Made by a program: the position numbers and the translations under genes
Shown here: positions 1-8,816 of the stretch, one piece after another
How positions within the stretch are numbered: the first letter of the stretch is position 1
Layout: each line of letters starts with the position of its first letter
Origin: Flavobacteriales bacterium
GTDB taxonomy: Bacteria; Bacteroidota; Bacteroidia; CAIKAF01
Reading direction: 5' to 3'
Assembly: GCA_025451235.1 (NCBI GenBank)
Contig: JANWKT010000008.1
Coordinates: 372,001 to 436,000, forward strand
Length of the DNA: 64,000 nucleotides
Notes under the pieces: model-generated
Seen by the model: the letters and a program-made list of their open reading frames with translations, nothing else
What the model was told of the DNA's origin: nothing
The model's database searches: none

Positions 1-32
1 ATTTATAAGCAAACTCTAAAGCGGAAGACAGG

Positions 33-78
33 TTTTCTTTTGTAAAGGCCTGAATATAAGGCTTTACAAAAGAAAGCC
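33..78. other. intergenic hairpin upstream of topA
   Basis: The left arm (34-50) and right arm (60-75) pair over about 16 bp with one bulged G, around a 9-base loop. No T-run follows on the + strand, so it is not a classical terminator for an upstream + gene. A second small stem (CGGGA at 135-139 with TCCCG near 156) lies just before the topA start codon. The role is unknown. Confidence 0.45.
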
Positions 79-162
79 CCCCGGCCCAATCCTACCCCTT
101 ATTTGGGTTTCATTACATTTTATCATTTATTTGTCGGGATTTTTAAATTTTAGTTCCCGCAA

Positions 163-2682
163 ATGGCAAAAAACCTGGTTATAGTGGAGTCGCCTGCCAA
201 GGCCAAGACAATAGAAGGATATCTCGGAAGTGATTTTACTGTGAAAAGCAGCTATGGCCATGTTCGCGACCTAGGTGAAAAAGGCATTTCTATAGATATA
301 GAAAACGGGTTTGTTCCCATGTACGAAATATCCGAGGACAAGAAAAAAGTAGTGGCTGAGCTGAAAAAGATGTCCAAAGCAGCCGACATGGTTTGGTTGG
401 CATCGGATGAAGACCGTGAAGGTGAAGCCATTGCATGGCATCTAAGCCAAAGCCTTGAATTGTCGGAAAAAAAAACCAAAAGGATTGTTTTTAACGAGAT
501 CACCAAATCGGCCATTACAAAGGCTATCCAAAATCCGAGAGGGATCAACTACGACCTGGTTAATGCCCAGCAAGCCAGAAGGATACTCGATAGATTGGTG
601 GGGTATGAGTTATCACCGGTTCTCTGGAAAAAAGTGAGACCCAGCTTAAGTGCAGGGAGAGTGCAGTCGGTGGCGGTTAGGTTGATTGTTGACCGTGAAA
701 GAGAAAGGAATAAATTTAAAGTAGACCCTTTTTTCAGGGTAAACGGTTTGTTTACCACCTCAAAGGCTACACGGGCATTTAAAGCCGAACTCAACCAGCG
801 GTTTAAAACACAAAACGAAGCTGAAAAGTTTTTAGGCGCATGTATTAGCCATTCTTTTAATGTAAATAATACGGAGACTAAACCTGCCACTAAAAGTCCG
901 GCAGCTCCTTTTACTACTTCTACCTTACAACAGGAGGCCAACAGAAAACTAGGTTTTTCGGTGGCACGTACGATGCAGTTGGCCCAGAAATTATATGAAG
1001 CGGGTAAGATTACTTATATGAGGACGGATAGTGTGAATATGAGTGATTTTGCGTTGGATGCATCGGAGAAAGCGATCCACAGTATGTTCGGAAAAGATTT
1101 TCACCAGAAAAGAAATTATACCACCAAATCAAAAGGTGCCCAGGAAGCCCACGAATGTATACGTCCTACTGATTTTAATGTACAATCCGCCGGCGAAGAT
1201 GCCAGCGCTGAGAAGTTATATGAGTTGATCTGGAAACGGGGTATTGCCTCTCAAATGAGTGATGCAAAACTTGAAAAGACCAATATATATATCAGCACTC
1301 CACAATCCGATCTGCAGTTTGTGGCTAAAGGAGAAGTGATCAAATTCGAAGGGTTCCTGAAAGTATATATGGAAAGCAGCGATGATGATGGAGATGGAAA
1401 AGAGGATGATGCCAATGACCAAACCCTACCTCCGGTGGTAAAAGGCGATGCTTTGGGATATAAAGAAATAACAGCCATTGAAAGATTTACCCAGCCTCCT
1501 TCCAGGTATACGGAAGCTTCGTTGGTGAAGAAATTGGAAGAATTAGGCATTGGAAGACCTTCAACCTATGCTCCTACCATTAGTACGATCCAGAAAAGGC
1601 AGTACGTTGTGAAGGAAGAAAGAGAAGGTACGCCAAGAAATTATGCTGTACTTACGGTTTCAGGAGGAAAAATATCGAAAGAGCAAAAGACTGAAATTAC
1701 CGGTGCTGAAAAAAATAAATTGTTCCCTACCGATATTGGTTCTGTTGTAAATGATTTCCTGGTAGATAATTTCCCCAAGATCATGGATTTTAATTTCACT
1801 GCATTGGTTGAAAAGGAATTCGATGAGATCGCTAATGGGAAAGTGGAATGGCATGCCATGATCAAGGAATTTTATGATCCTTTCCACCAAAATATTGTGA
1901 CTACTGAAAAAGAATCAAAAAGAGTTACGGGTAAAAGATTGTTAGGGGTAGATCCGGCATCCAAGAAAAATATTTATGCCCTTGTTGGCAGGTTCGGACC
2001 CATGGCCCAGATCGGTGAAATTGAGGATGAGGAAAAACCCAAATACGCAAGTATAAGAGGGAATTTAAGTATTGAATCTATTACGCTGGCCGAGGCTCTT
2101 GAATTGTTTAAACTGCCTAAACCCATTGGAACTTTTGAAGACAAGGAAATGGTGGTAGGTATTGGCCGGTTCGGCCCTTATGTAAGGCATGATAGTAAAT
2201 TTGTTTCTATTCCGAAGGGAACAGATCCGATGGAAGTAGATGCTGCCAAGGCGATCGAACTTATTAAGGCCAAAAGAGAATCCGATGCCAACCGGCTCAT
2301 CCAGGCTTTTGAGGAAGATGATATCAAAGTATTAAAAGGTAGGTTTGGAGCTTATATAGCCCAAGGCAAAGAGAATTATAAAATACCAAAAGGGGAGGAG
2401 CCTGCTGCACTTACCCTGATAAGGATCAAGGAAATTATTGCCGAGGCGGATGCAAAAGCACCTGCATCTAAAAAGGCAGCCAGTTCAAAAGCAAATAAGG
2501 CGAAGAAAGCAGGCAAAGCAAAAAAGGAGCCAGCAGCTAAGAAAAAGGCGGCACCCAAGTCCCAAAAAGCGACTTCCAAGTCTAAAAAAGCAGCTCCGGC
2601 TAAGAAAAAGCCCGTAGCCAAAGCTAAGAAGGCTGCCCCTAAAGCCAAGAAAGCAACGGCCAAGTCAAAAAAGAAGAAGTAA
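163..2682 (+). CDS. topA: DNA topoisomerase I (type IA) with lysine-rich tail
   Basis: Relaxes negatively supercoiled DNA by a transient single-strand break through a tyrosine phosphodiester. The N-terminal TOPRIM domain shows the VESPAKAKTIE start and the DEDREGEAIAWH acidic motif. The catalytic tyrosine sits in ITYMRTDS at about residue 285. Several topoisomerase C-terminal repeats follow (GRFGPYVRH, GRFGAYIAQG) in place of four-cysteine zinc ribbons. The last 70 or so residues are almost purely Lys/Ala/Pro/Ser, like a histone H1-type DNA-binding tail. At 839 aa the length fits Bacteroidota TopA proteins. The start ATG has no Shine-Dalgarno sequence, as is usual in the phylum. Confidence 0.97.
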   Translation: MAKNLVIVESPAKAKTIEGYLGSDFTVKSSYGHVRDLGEKGISIDIENGFVPMYEISEDKKKVVAELKKMSKAADMVWLASDEDREGEAIAWHLSQSLELSEKKTKRIVFNEITKSAITKAIQNPRGINYDLVNAQQARRILDRLVGYELSPVLWKKVRPSLSAGRVQSVAVRLIVDRERERNKFKVDPFFRVNGLFTTSKATRAFKAELNQRFKTQNEAEKFLGACISHSFNVNNTETKPATKSPAAPFTTSTLQQEANRKLGFSVARTMQLAQKLYEAGKITYMRTDSVNMSDFALDASEKAIHSMFGKDFHQKRNYTTKSKGAQEAHECIRPTDFNVQSAGEDASAEKLYELIWKRGIASQMSDAKLEKTNIYISTPQSDLQFVAKGEVIKFEGFLKVYMESSDDDGDGKEDDANDQTLPPVVKGDALGYKEITAIERFTQPPSRYTEASLVKKLEELGIGRPSTYAPTISTIQKRQYVVKEEREGTPRNYAVLTVSGGKISKEQKTEITGAEKNKLFPTDIGSVVNDFLVDNFPKIMDFNFTALVEKEFDEIANGKVEWHAMIKEFYDPFHQNIVTTEKESKRVTGKRLLGVDPASKKNIYALVGRFGPMAQIGEIEDEEKPKYASIRGNLSIESITLAEALELFKLPKPIGTFEDKEMVVGIGRFGPYVRHDSKFVSIPKGTDPMEVDAAKAIELIKAKRESDANRLIQAFEEDDIKVLKGRFGAYIAQGKENYKIPKGEEPAALTLIRIKEIIAEADAKAPASKKAASSKANKAKKAGKAKKEPAAKKKAAPKSQKATSKSKKAAPAKKKPVAKAKKAAPKAKKATAKSKKKK

Positions 2683-2792
2683 CTGTTGATTAGGTAATTA
2701 TAAGATCTGATATAGTGGGTACGCTATGGTTGGTAGCCACCTTCCTATAAAAAAGTAATTAATATTCCATTGTAGATATCTATTAGTACTAA

Positions 2793-2809
2793 CCTATTAT
2801 TGCAATAGG
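2793..2809 (+). other. small hairpin after topA
   Basis: CCTATT and AATAGG pair perfectly around a 5-base loop in the 173-bp gap between topA and the arginase-fold gene. There is no strong T-run, so termination is possible but unproven. The rest of the gap is AT-rich and shows no gene. Confidence 0.25.
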
Positions 2810-2855
2810 AGTATCTCTATTTTTACTTCAGAATTTACCTTATTATATAATATAT

Positions 2856-4037
2856 ATGAAGAACTGGGAAGAGCTTTTTGTGCCGATCGGCAATTTTGTG
2901 CTGGCTGATGACTTTAACCGGAGTCAGCTTTCTTCTAATATTGACTATTTCGGATTGAGCAGGGAATTTCCTGACCTAGACAATCACCTTTATCATATTG
3001 GGATTGTTGGTGTTGGATTCGATGATTCGGATCTGGCTGCCAACATTTATAATACCCCCGACAATGTGAGGTATTGGCTTTATAGGTTATTTAAAGGCAA
3101 CTATGATGTGAGTATAGCAGATTTTGGAAATTTATCAGTTAAAACCTCATTAGACGAAGTGGTGAATCAGCTATCTGATTTTTTGGTGGAGTTGTTATCA
3201 CGCAAGATCCTACCCGTTATTATTGGTGGCGGAAAAGAGTTAGTATATGCCCAGTACCTGGCGTATAAAAAGATTGGAAAATTCTGTAATCTGGTGAATG
3301 TAAGTTCAACGTTGGACTTCAAAGATGCCTCAGAGCAATTAACCGCCTGGAACTTTTTAAGCAAAGTATTGAATGACGGAGATAACTATTTATTTAATTA
3401 TAGTAACATTGGTTATCAGACCTATTTTACTCCACCTGAATTGCTGGAACTCTTCAGAGGATTCAACTTTGAAATGCATCGGTTAGGTGAAGTAAGAAGT
3501 AGGATGGAGGATTCAGAACCGGTGATCAGGGATGCAGATTTTCTTTGTCTTGACTTGGGAAGTGTAAAACATGCAGATGCACCCCATTGTACTTTTGCAA
3601 CACCCAACGGATTCAGCAGCGATGAAATTTGCCGGCTGGCACGATATAGCGGGCTCAGTTATAAAATGAGTTCTGCCGGTTTTTACGGGATCAAACCCGA
3701 TGGTAAACTGGAGTGGACAGATCATCATCTCATGGCCCAATGTATCTGGCATTTTATCGAAGGATATTATTTAAGGAAACCTGAATCATTGGAGGTAGAG
3801 GACCATCAATACACCAAATATACAGTGGCTTATCAAGGCTATCCCGAGGAAATTAGTTTTTATAAAAACAGGCTTACCGAGAAATGGTGGATGGCAGTTC
3901 CGGTAAGCGATCTGGGAATGGATAAATACAGGATCAAGGAATACCTGGTGCCCTGCAGTGAAACCGATTATGATGTGGCCAGTATGAATGAAATTCCCGA
4001 CCGCTGGTTGCGGACCTATAAAAAACTCAATCAATAA
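2856..4037 (+). CDS. Arginase/formimidoylglutamase-fold protein, metal site degenerate
   Basis: 393 aa and related by overall pattern to the ureohydrolase (arginase, agmatinase, formimidoylglutamase) superfamily: IGIVGVGFD near the start, then IIGGGKE at about residues 121-127, NVSSTLDF at about 148, and LCLDLGSVKHADAP at about 229. In active enzymes these positions read GGxHD, DAHxD and SxDxDxxDP and supply the two manganese ligands. Here His is Lys, DAH is SST, and the second Asp of the last motif is Gly. Catalysis is therefore unlikely and a structural or binding role is inferred. It sits between topA and the T9SS genes on the same strand. An annotation of formimidoylglutamase by similarity alone would be misleading. 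Codons look native. Confidence 0.75.
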   Translation: MKNWEELFVPIGNFVLADDFNRSQLSSNIDYFGLSREFPDLDNHLYHIGIVGVGFDDSDLAANIYNTPDNVRYWLYRLFKGNYDVSIADFGNLSVKTSLDEVVNQLSDFLVELLSRKILPVIIGGGKELVYAQYLAYKKIGKFCNLVNVSSTLDFKDASEQLTAWNFLSKVLNDGDNYLFNYSNIGYQTYFTPPELLELFRGFNFEMHRLGEVRSRMEDSEPVIRDADFLCLDLGSVKHADAPHCTFATPNGFSSDEICRLARYSGLSYKMSSAGFYGIKPDGKLEWTDHHLMAQCIWHFIEGYYLRKPESLEVEDHQYTKYTVAYQGYPEEISFYKNRLTEKWWMAVPVSDLGMDKYRIKEYLVPCSETDYDVASMNEIPDRWLRTYKKLNQ

Positions 4038-4170
4038 GATCTCATCACCCTAGCTGTTAATTTTTCTTCGGTTACTGTTTTTTTTTACAGTTACAGGGTT
4101 ACTTTTTGGAAATAGATACACTTACTCATGTATCCATCTTTTGGAATCCAAATTGTTTAAACTCATTGTT

Positions 4171-5154
4171 ATGAAAAGAGCTATTCTCAGTCTTATTTTC
4201 GTTGGAGGGTTATTGACGCATTCCTATGCACAGCAAGATCCTCAGTACACCATGTTCTATTTTAATAAAATGCTCTATAATCCGGCGTATGCAGGAGCGA
4301 AAGATGCCATTTGCGGAACTATGTTAGGACGTTTCCAGTGGACAGGCCTTCCAGGTGCCCCCAACACCTGGTTGGTAACGGCAGACATGCCGATTGAGCT
4401 CCAGGATAAGAACCAATTGGGGATTGGGATTACATGCATAGGCGACTACATAGGATTTCAACAGGAACAGGATTTAAAAATAGCATTGGCTTATCGTAGA
4501 AAGGACGTAGGGCCCGGACACCTGGCCATAGGGTTAGATATTGGTTTTCAGAACAAAAATATTTCCGGAGCTACCTGGATCACCCCTAACGGCTTACCTG
4601 CTAGTGTGGACCCTGGCATCCCCAGCGGAAACAATCTCAATAGTTTTGGGTTTGATTTAAGCGCTGGTGTGTATTACCATAACACCAACTTTTACGCAGG
4701 AGTTTCGATTCTTCATATCACCGGTTCAAGGTTTATTAATCTCAACATCAAACAAGCCCGGCATATGTACTTTACAGGCGGGTATACCTTTCCAATTGGG
4801 GGAAGAAGTGGCTGGAGTTTGAATCCGAATGCCATTATCCGCACGGATATGGTTACTGCCAATTTTGATGTAAACATGAATGCCATTTATGACATCAATG
4901 GCAAGGACGGAATTTTCTTCGGAACTACCTATCGTTACATCGATGCAATTGGCCTAGACATAGGCTATACCAAGGCTTTGGGAAAGGGAGTAGGGATGTT
5001 GATCGGATATAATTACGATATCAATACATCCAGGTTGAGTAGTTTTAACGGAGGTTCTCATGAGCTGATCCTCCGCTTTTGTTTCAAACCAGAAAAATAT
5101 TTCTGGAAACAGTGGGTTGTGCGTCATGGAGCCACTTTCAACGGAAGGAACTAG
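4171..5154 (+). CDS. PorP/SprF family type IX secretion outer-membrane protein (copy 1)
   Basis: 327 aa with signal peptide MKRAILSLIFVGGLLTHSYA and mature start QQDPQYTMFYFNKMLYNPAY, the hallmark opening of PorP/SprF proteins. The remainder alternates short beta strands (AIGLDIGFQ, YYHNTNFYAGVS, RYIDAIGLDIGY) as expected for an outer-membrane barrel. PorP/SprF proteins anchor T9SS components or help export and attach adhesins such as SprB; I cannot say which. An in-frame TTG thirty bases upstream is open, but the signal peptide argues for the ATG at 4171. A close paralogue follows and the gldKLMN genes lie downstream on the same strand. Confidence 0.93.
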   Translation: MKRAILSLIFVGGLLTHSYAQQDPQYTMFYFNKMLYNPAYAGAKDAICGTMLGRFQWTGLPGAPNTWLVTADMPIELQDKNQLGIGITCIGDYIGFQQEQDLKIALAYRRKDVGPGHLAIGLDIGFQNKNISGATWITPNGLPASVDPGIPSGNNLNSFGFDLSAGVYYHNTNFYAGVSILHITGSRFINLNIKQARHMYFTGGYTFPIGGRSGWSLNPNAIIRTDMVTANFDVNMNAIYDINGKDGIFFGTTYRYIDAIGLDIGYTKALGKGVGMLIGYNYDINTSRLSSFNGGSHELILRFCFKPEKYFWKQWVVRHGATFNGRN

Positions 5155-5319
5155 GTGCTTGATGGTAAAATAATCCCAAAACTAACTACCGCAATTGCGT
5201 AAGCTGATAATTTTTGACATTTACCCCCTGTTTTGTCTGGATTTTCACTTTTTTTAAAAAATTAAAGTATTGATAACCAGATTTTTGACCTATTTAATGA
5301 ACAATTGATTGTTAAACGT

Positions 5320-5353
5320 TTGGTGGATTAATTATTTTTTTTTCCTATATTTA
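5320..5353 (+). promoter_or_regulatory. putative promoter for second PorP/SprF gene and gld genes
   Basis: TTG at 5320-5322 and TATATTTA at 5346-5353, 23 bases apart, resemble the Bacteroidota promoter pattern TTG-N(17-23)-TAnnTTTG, with the final G replaced by A. It lies about 42 bases before the ATG at 5396 in an AT-rich gap of 241 bp, so the second PorP copy and gldKLMN may have their own promoter. Confidence 0.35.
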
Positions 5354-5395
5354 CACTCTTAGTCAAAATTGTATATACTAAAAAGAGCGGAAAAT

Positions 5396-6376
5396 ATGCG
5401 TAAATGTCTACTCAGCCTTGTACTTTTAACCGGATTTTTTGGCAGCTTGCGTGCCCAGCAGGACCCTCAATATACCATGTTCTATTTCAACAAAATGCTT
5501 TACAACCCAGCATACGCCGGGGCTAAAGACGGTATTTGCGGTACTATCCTGGGTCGTTTTCAGTGGAATGGTCTTCCGGGAGCTCCTAATACCTGGTTAT
5601 TTACCGCTGACATGCCTTTTAACCTCACCTCAGATGGTAAAAATCAGTTAGGTGTTGGGTTAACCGGATATGGCGATTATATTGGTTTTCAACAGGATCA
5701 TGGTTTAAAAGTAGCTGCTGCATATCGCAGGAGAGACTTGGGTCCTGGTCACTTGGCCGTGGGTATCGACATTGGTTTTTCCAATAAAAATATTGTTGCC
5801 CCTAACTGGATCTATCCTGGTCTGCCTGAACCATTACCCAATGGTCCAACTACCAGTAATTTTGGGTTTGATTTTAGTGCCGGGGTGTATTACCACAACA
5901 CGAACTTTTATGCAGGGTTTTCTGTACTTCACTTAACTGCTTCAGAATTTATCGGATTAAATGTACGTCAGGCCCGCCACATGTACTTTACAGGAGGTTA
6001 CACCTTTGATATTGGGAACACCAACTGGAAACTGAATCCGAATGCGATTATCCGTACAGACCTTGCCACGGCTAATTTTGATATCAATTTAAACGCGTTA
6101 TACGATATCAACGGAACCCATGGAATCTTCTTCGGAGCTACTTACCGCTACATTGATGCCATCGGTATCAACGTAGGTTACAATGGTTCATTCAATGGAG
6201 GTAAAATGGGTATGTTGTTTGGATACAACTACGATATCAATACTTCCAGGTTGAACTCATTCAACTCTGGATCTCATGAGATCATCCTTCGTTTCTGTTA
6301 TAAAATAGAGAAGAACAGAGAGATATATGAAAGATACGTAGTGCGTTTCGGAGATTCAATGAGAACCAGATATTAG
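5396..6376 (+). CDS. PorP/SprF family type IX secretion outer-membrane protein (copy 2)
   Basis: 326 aa, a close paralogue of the protein encoded at 4171-5154. It shares the mature start QQDPQYTMFYFNKMLYNPAY and the RQARHMYFTGGYTF, NPNAIIRTD and GYNYDINTSRL segments at equivalent positions. The signal peptide is MRKCLLSLVLLTGFFGSLRA. An upstream TTG in frame at 5369 was rejected because it lies beyond a promoter-like element and adds only a charged leader. It stands 105 bp before gldK, the position held by porP in the porPKLMN cluster of Porphyromonas, so this copy is the better candidate for the partner of GldK. Confidence 0.93.
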   Translation: MRKCLLSLVLLTGFFGSLRAQQDPQYTMFYFNKMLYNPAYAGAKDGICGTILGRFQWNGLPGAPNTWLFTADMPFNLTSDGKNQLGVGLTGYGDYIGFQQDHGLKVAAAYRRRDLGPGHLAVGIDIGFSNKNIVAPNWIYPGLPEPLPNGPTTSNFGFDFSAGVYYHNTNFYAGFSVLHLTASEFIGLNVRQARHMYFTGGYTFDIGNTNWKLNPNAIIRTDLATANFDINLNALYDINGTHGIFFGATYRYIDAIGINVGYNGSFNGGKMGMLFGYNYDINTSRLNSFNSGSHEIILRFCYKIEKNREIYERYVVRFGDSMRTRY

Positions 6377-6481
6377 TCAAGTGCCCTAAACCGTTAATAA
6401 ACAAGCAAGAACAACAAAAACATACTATTATAAATGAAGCATCGTTTATATAGATACAAATTCACCAAAAACAACAATTAT

Positions 6482-7879
6482 ATGAGGAAATCACTCGTAT
6501 TAGCAGGTATTGCCATTCTGGCACTCAGCAGCTGTAGAGAGTATTATACCGGCCAGCTGGTGGGGGTTGTAAACCGCCCCAGATGGTATCAGGAAGATCC
6601 TTACGGAATGGTTTACATGCCCATGGGTAGTTATAACATGGGAGAAAGTGACCAAGACGTTCCGCAAAACTTTGTTACTCAATCTAAAACAGTTTCTGTT
6701 CAGGCCTTTTATATGGACCAGACAGAGATCAGCAACAATGAGTACCGCCAGTTTGTATATTATGTAAGGGACTCTTTAGCCAGAACCTTGCTTGGAGAAA
6801 ATCTTTCCGAGGAAGACTACTACATTGTAGAGAATGAGTATGGCGAGGAGATTGATCCACCATTGCTGAACTGGAGAACCAGGATCGATGATGATCCGGA
6901 AACCCGTGAGGCATTGGAAGACCTTTATTATCCGGAAGATCAACGTTATTATAGAAGACGGGAGATCGACGTAAATAAATTGATCTTTGAATACACTTGG
7001 GTTGACCTGAAAGCGGCTTCTAAGTATAGCCTTTTGGACAACAAAGAAAAATATCCTGATAAGAATAACTATACTGATTTATTGGAAAAAAACCAGTATA
7101 TGAATTCAGGTGAAAAAACCTTCAAAAAACTGAATAGAAAAGATTTCTTCCGTAAGGAAAGGATCAATATCTATCCGGATACATTGGTTTGGATCCGTGA
7201 TTTCGAATATTCGTATAACGAGCCGATGACCAAAATGTACTTCTGGCATCCAGCTTATGATAACTATCCGGTGGTAGGTATCAACTGGAAACAGGCAAAT
7301 GCTTTCTGTCATTGGAGAACTGAATTGATGAATAACTTCCTTGTGAACTATGGAGACTTCCCGGTACATGATTTCCGTTTACCAACTGAAGCTGAATGGG
7401 AGTATGCAGCTCGTGGTGGTAATGGGAACATTGGGGGTGGAAATGCTTTAAGTCCATATCCTTGGGGAGGTCCTTATATCCGTAACTCCAGAGGTTGTTT
7501 CTTAGGAAACTTTAAACCAATGCGTGGTAATTATATCGACGATGGTGGTTTCCATACCGTACCTGTTGATTCTTACAATCCAAATGATTATGGTTTGTAT
7601 TGTATGGCTGGTAACGTTTCAGAGTGGTGTAGTGTTGCTTTCGAAGAGTCAGGATACAGCTTTATGCATGACCTGAATCCTGATTTGCATTACGATGCAA
7701 AAGATAGTGACCCTCCGGTATTGAAACGTAAAGTGATCCGTGGTGGAAGCTGGAAGGATATTGGTTTCTATATGCAAACCAGTGCCCGTTGGTATGAATA
7801 CCAGGATACAAGCAAAAGCTATATCGGGATCCGTAATGTGCAAACATTTATGGGCCGTGATAAGAGCGATTTTAAATAA
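6482..7879 (+). CDS. gldK: Type IX secretion/gliding lipoprotein GldK
   Basis: 465 aa lipoprotein. The signal ends in the lipobox LSSC (MRKSLVLAGIAILALSSC), so the mature protein is tethered in a membrane through its cysteine. The body is an FGE-sulfatase-type domain: a PMGSYNMG opening, MDQTEISNNEYRQFVYY, RLPTEAEWEYAARGG, GLYCMAGNVSEWC and VIRGGSWKD. GldK/PorK forms a periplasmic ring under the outer membrane with GldN/PorN. The start at 6482 is chosen over an upstream in-frame ATG at 6434 because the lipoprotein signal begins there. It is first in the gldK-L-M-N order, which is conserved in Bacteroidota with T9SS. Confidence 0.96.
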   Translation: MRKSLVLAGIAILALSSCREYYTGQLVGVVNRPRWYQEDPYGMVYMPMGSYNMGESDQDVPQNFVTQSKTVSVQAFYMDQTEISNNEYRQFVYYVRDSLARTLLGENLSEEDYYIVENEYGEEIDPPLLNWRTRIDDDPETREALEDLYYPEDQRYYRRREIDVNKLIFEYTWVDLKAASKYSLLDNKEKYPDKNNYTDLLEKNQYMNSGEKTFKKLNRKDFFRKERINIYPDTLVWIRDFEYSYNEPMTKMYFWHPAYDNYPVVGINWKQANAFCHWRTELMNNFLVNYGDFPVHDFRLPTEAEWEYAARGGNGNIGGGNALSPYPWGGPYIRNSRGCFLGNFKPMRGNYIDDGGFHTVPVDSYNPNDYGLYCMAGNVSEWCSVAFEESGYSFMHDLNPDLHYDAKDSDPPVLKRKVIRGGSWKDIGFYMQTSARWYEYQDTSKSYIGIRNVQTFMGRDKSDFK

Positions 7880-7969
7880 GGTATAATTGCTCCGGCAACT
7901 ATATATATGAGACATTTGGTGTATTAACTTAATTAATTATTCACTTAACCTAATTAAAACAGAACAGTT

Positions 7970-8770
7970 ATGAAATTCCTACACACTAGAAAAGGTAAGA
8001 TTCTTATGAATTTCGTCTACGGTATCGGCGCGTCCGTAGTAATTATTGGCGCCTGGGGAAAGATCATGCACTTTCCATGGGCCAACTTGGCGATTACCGT
8101 GGGTTTATTAACGGAGGCAGTCATTTTCGCTATTTCGGCTTTGGAGCCACCACATGAAGATGTAGATTGGTCTTTGGTTTATCCTGAATTGGCTGGTATG
8201 CCAGGAGAAGGTGGCCATGGAAAAGGTGGTAAAATCGGCAGCGGTGATGCAGTAGCGCAGGAATTAGATAAGCTGTTAAGCGATGCTAAGATCGGACCAG
8301 AGTTGATTGAATCGCTGGGTGATGGTATGCGTAAATTAAGCGATAGCACCAGCAAGTTAAGCACCATTGGTGATGCTGCAGAAGCAAATTCCGCATTTGT
8401 TACAAATATTAAAGCGGCTGCAAGTAACGTCAATAAATTATCCGAATCATATGTAAATGCGGCGAATTCATTAACCGGCATTTCTATGGAAGACGGACAA
8501 AACTATGGAGAACAATTGTCGAGAGTATCTAAAAACCTTTCTGCTTTGAACTCAGTATATGAACTTCAAATTCAGGGATCTAAAGAATATGTGGAAAGCA
8601 GTGCCAAAGCGTATTCTAGCATCAATGAAATGCTTCAGTACTTAAGTCAGTCTGTTGAAGATACTAAACGTTACAAAGAAGAAATTCACGTACTTGGCCA
8701 GAACTTAGCTGCATTGAATACCGTTTACGGTAACATGCTTTCAGCTATGAACTTCCGTCCAAACGCTTAA
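7970..8770 (+). CDS. gldL: Type IX secretion/gliding motor membrane protein GldL
   Basis: 266 aa. Two transmembrane helices near the N terminus (about 14-30 and 38-58) carry the motor signature: Lys31 in GKIMHFPW and Glu49 in GLLTEAVIFA, the position shown to be critical in Flavobacterium GldL. The long C-terminal part is a Ser/Leu-rich helical cytoplasmic domain (repeating SKLS, SLTG, SKNLSALNSVYELQ). GldL surrounds two copies of GldM and uses the proton motive force to drive secretion and gliding. It is 90 bp after gldK and 46 bp before gldM. Confidence 0.96.
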   Translation: MKFLHTRKGKILMNFVYGIGASVVIIGAWGKIMHFPWANLAITVGLLTEAVIFAISALEPPHEDVDWSLVYPELAGMPGEGGHGKGGKIGSGDAVAQELDKLLSDAKIGPELIESLGDGMRKLSDSTSKLSTIGDAAEANSAFVTNIKAAASNVNKLSESYVNAANSLTGISMEDGQNYGEQLSRVSKNLSALNSVYELQIQGSKEYVESSAKAYSSINEMLQYLSQSVEDTKRYKEEIHVLGQNLAALNTVYGNMLSAMNFRPNA

Positions 8771-8816
8771 TTTATACTTGTAATATTATTGTTTAACCTT
8801 TAAACTATAAGAAAAA

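Noticed and set aside
4141-4170. TTG-initiated 10-residue extension of the first PorP/SprF gene
   Set aside because: The signal peptide begins at the ATG 4171 and the extension has no leader character.
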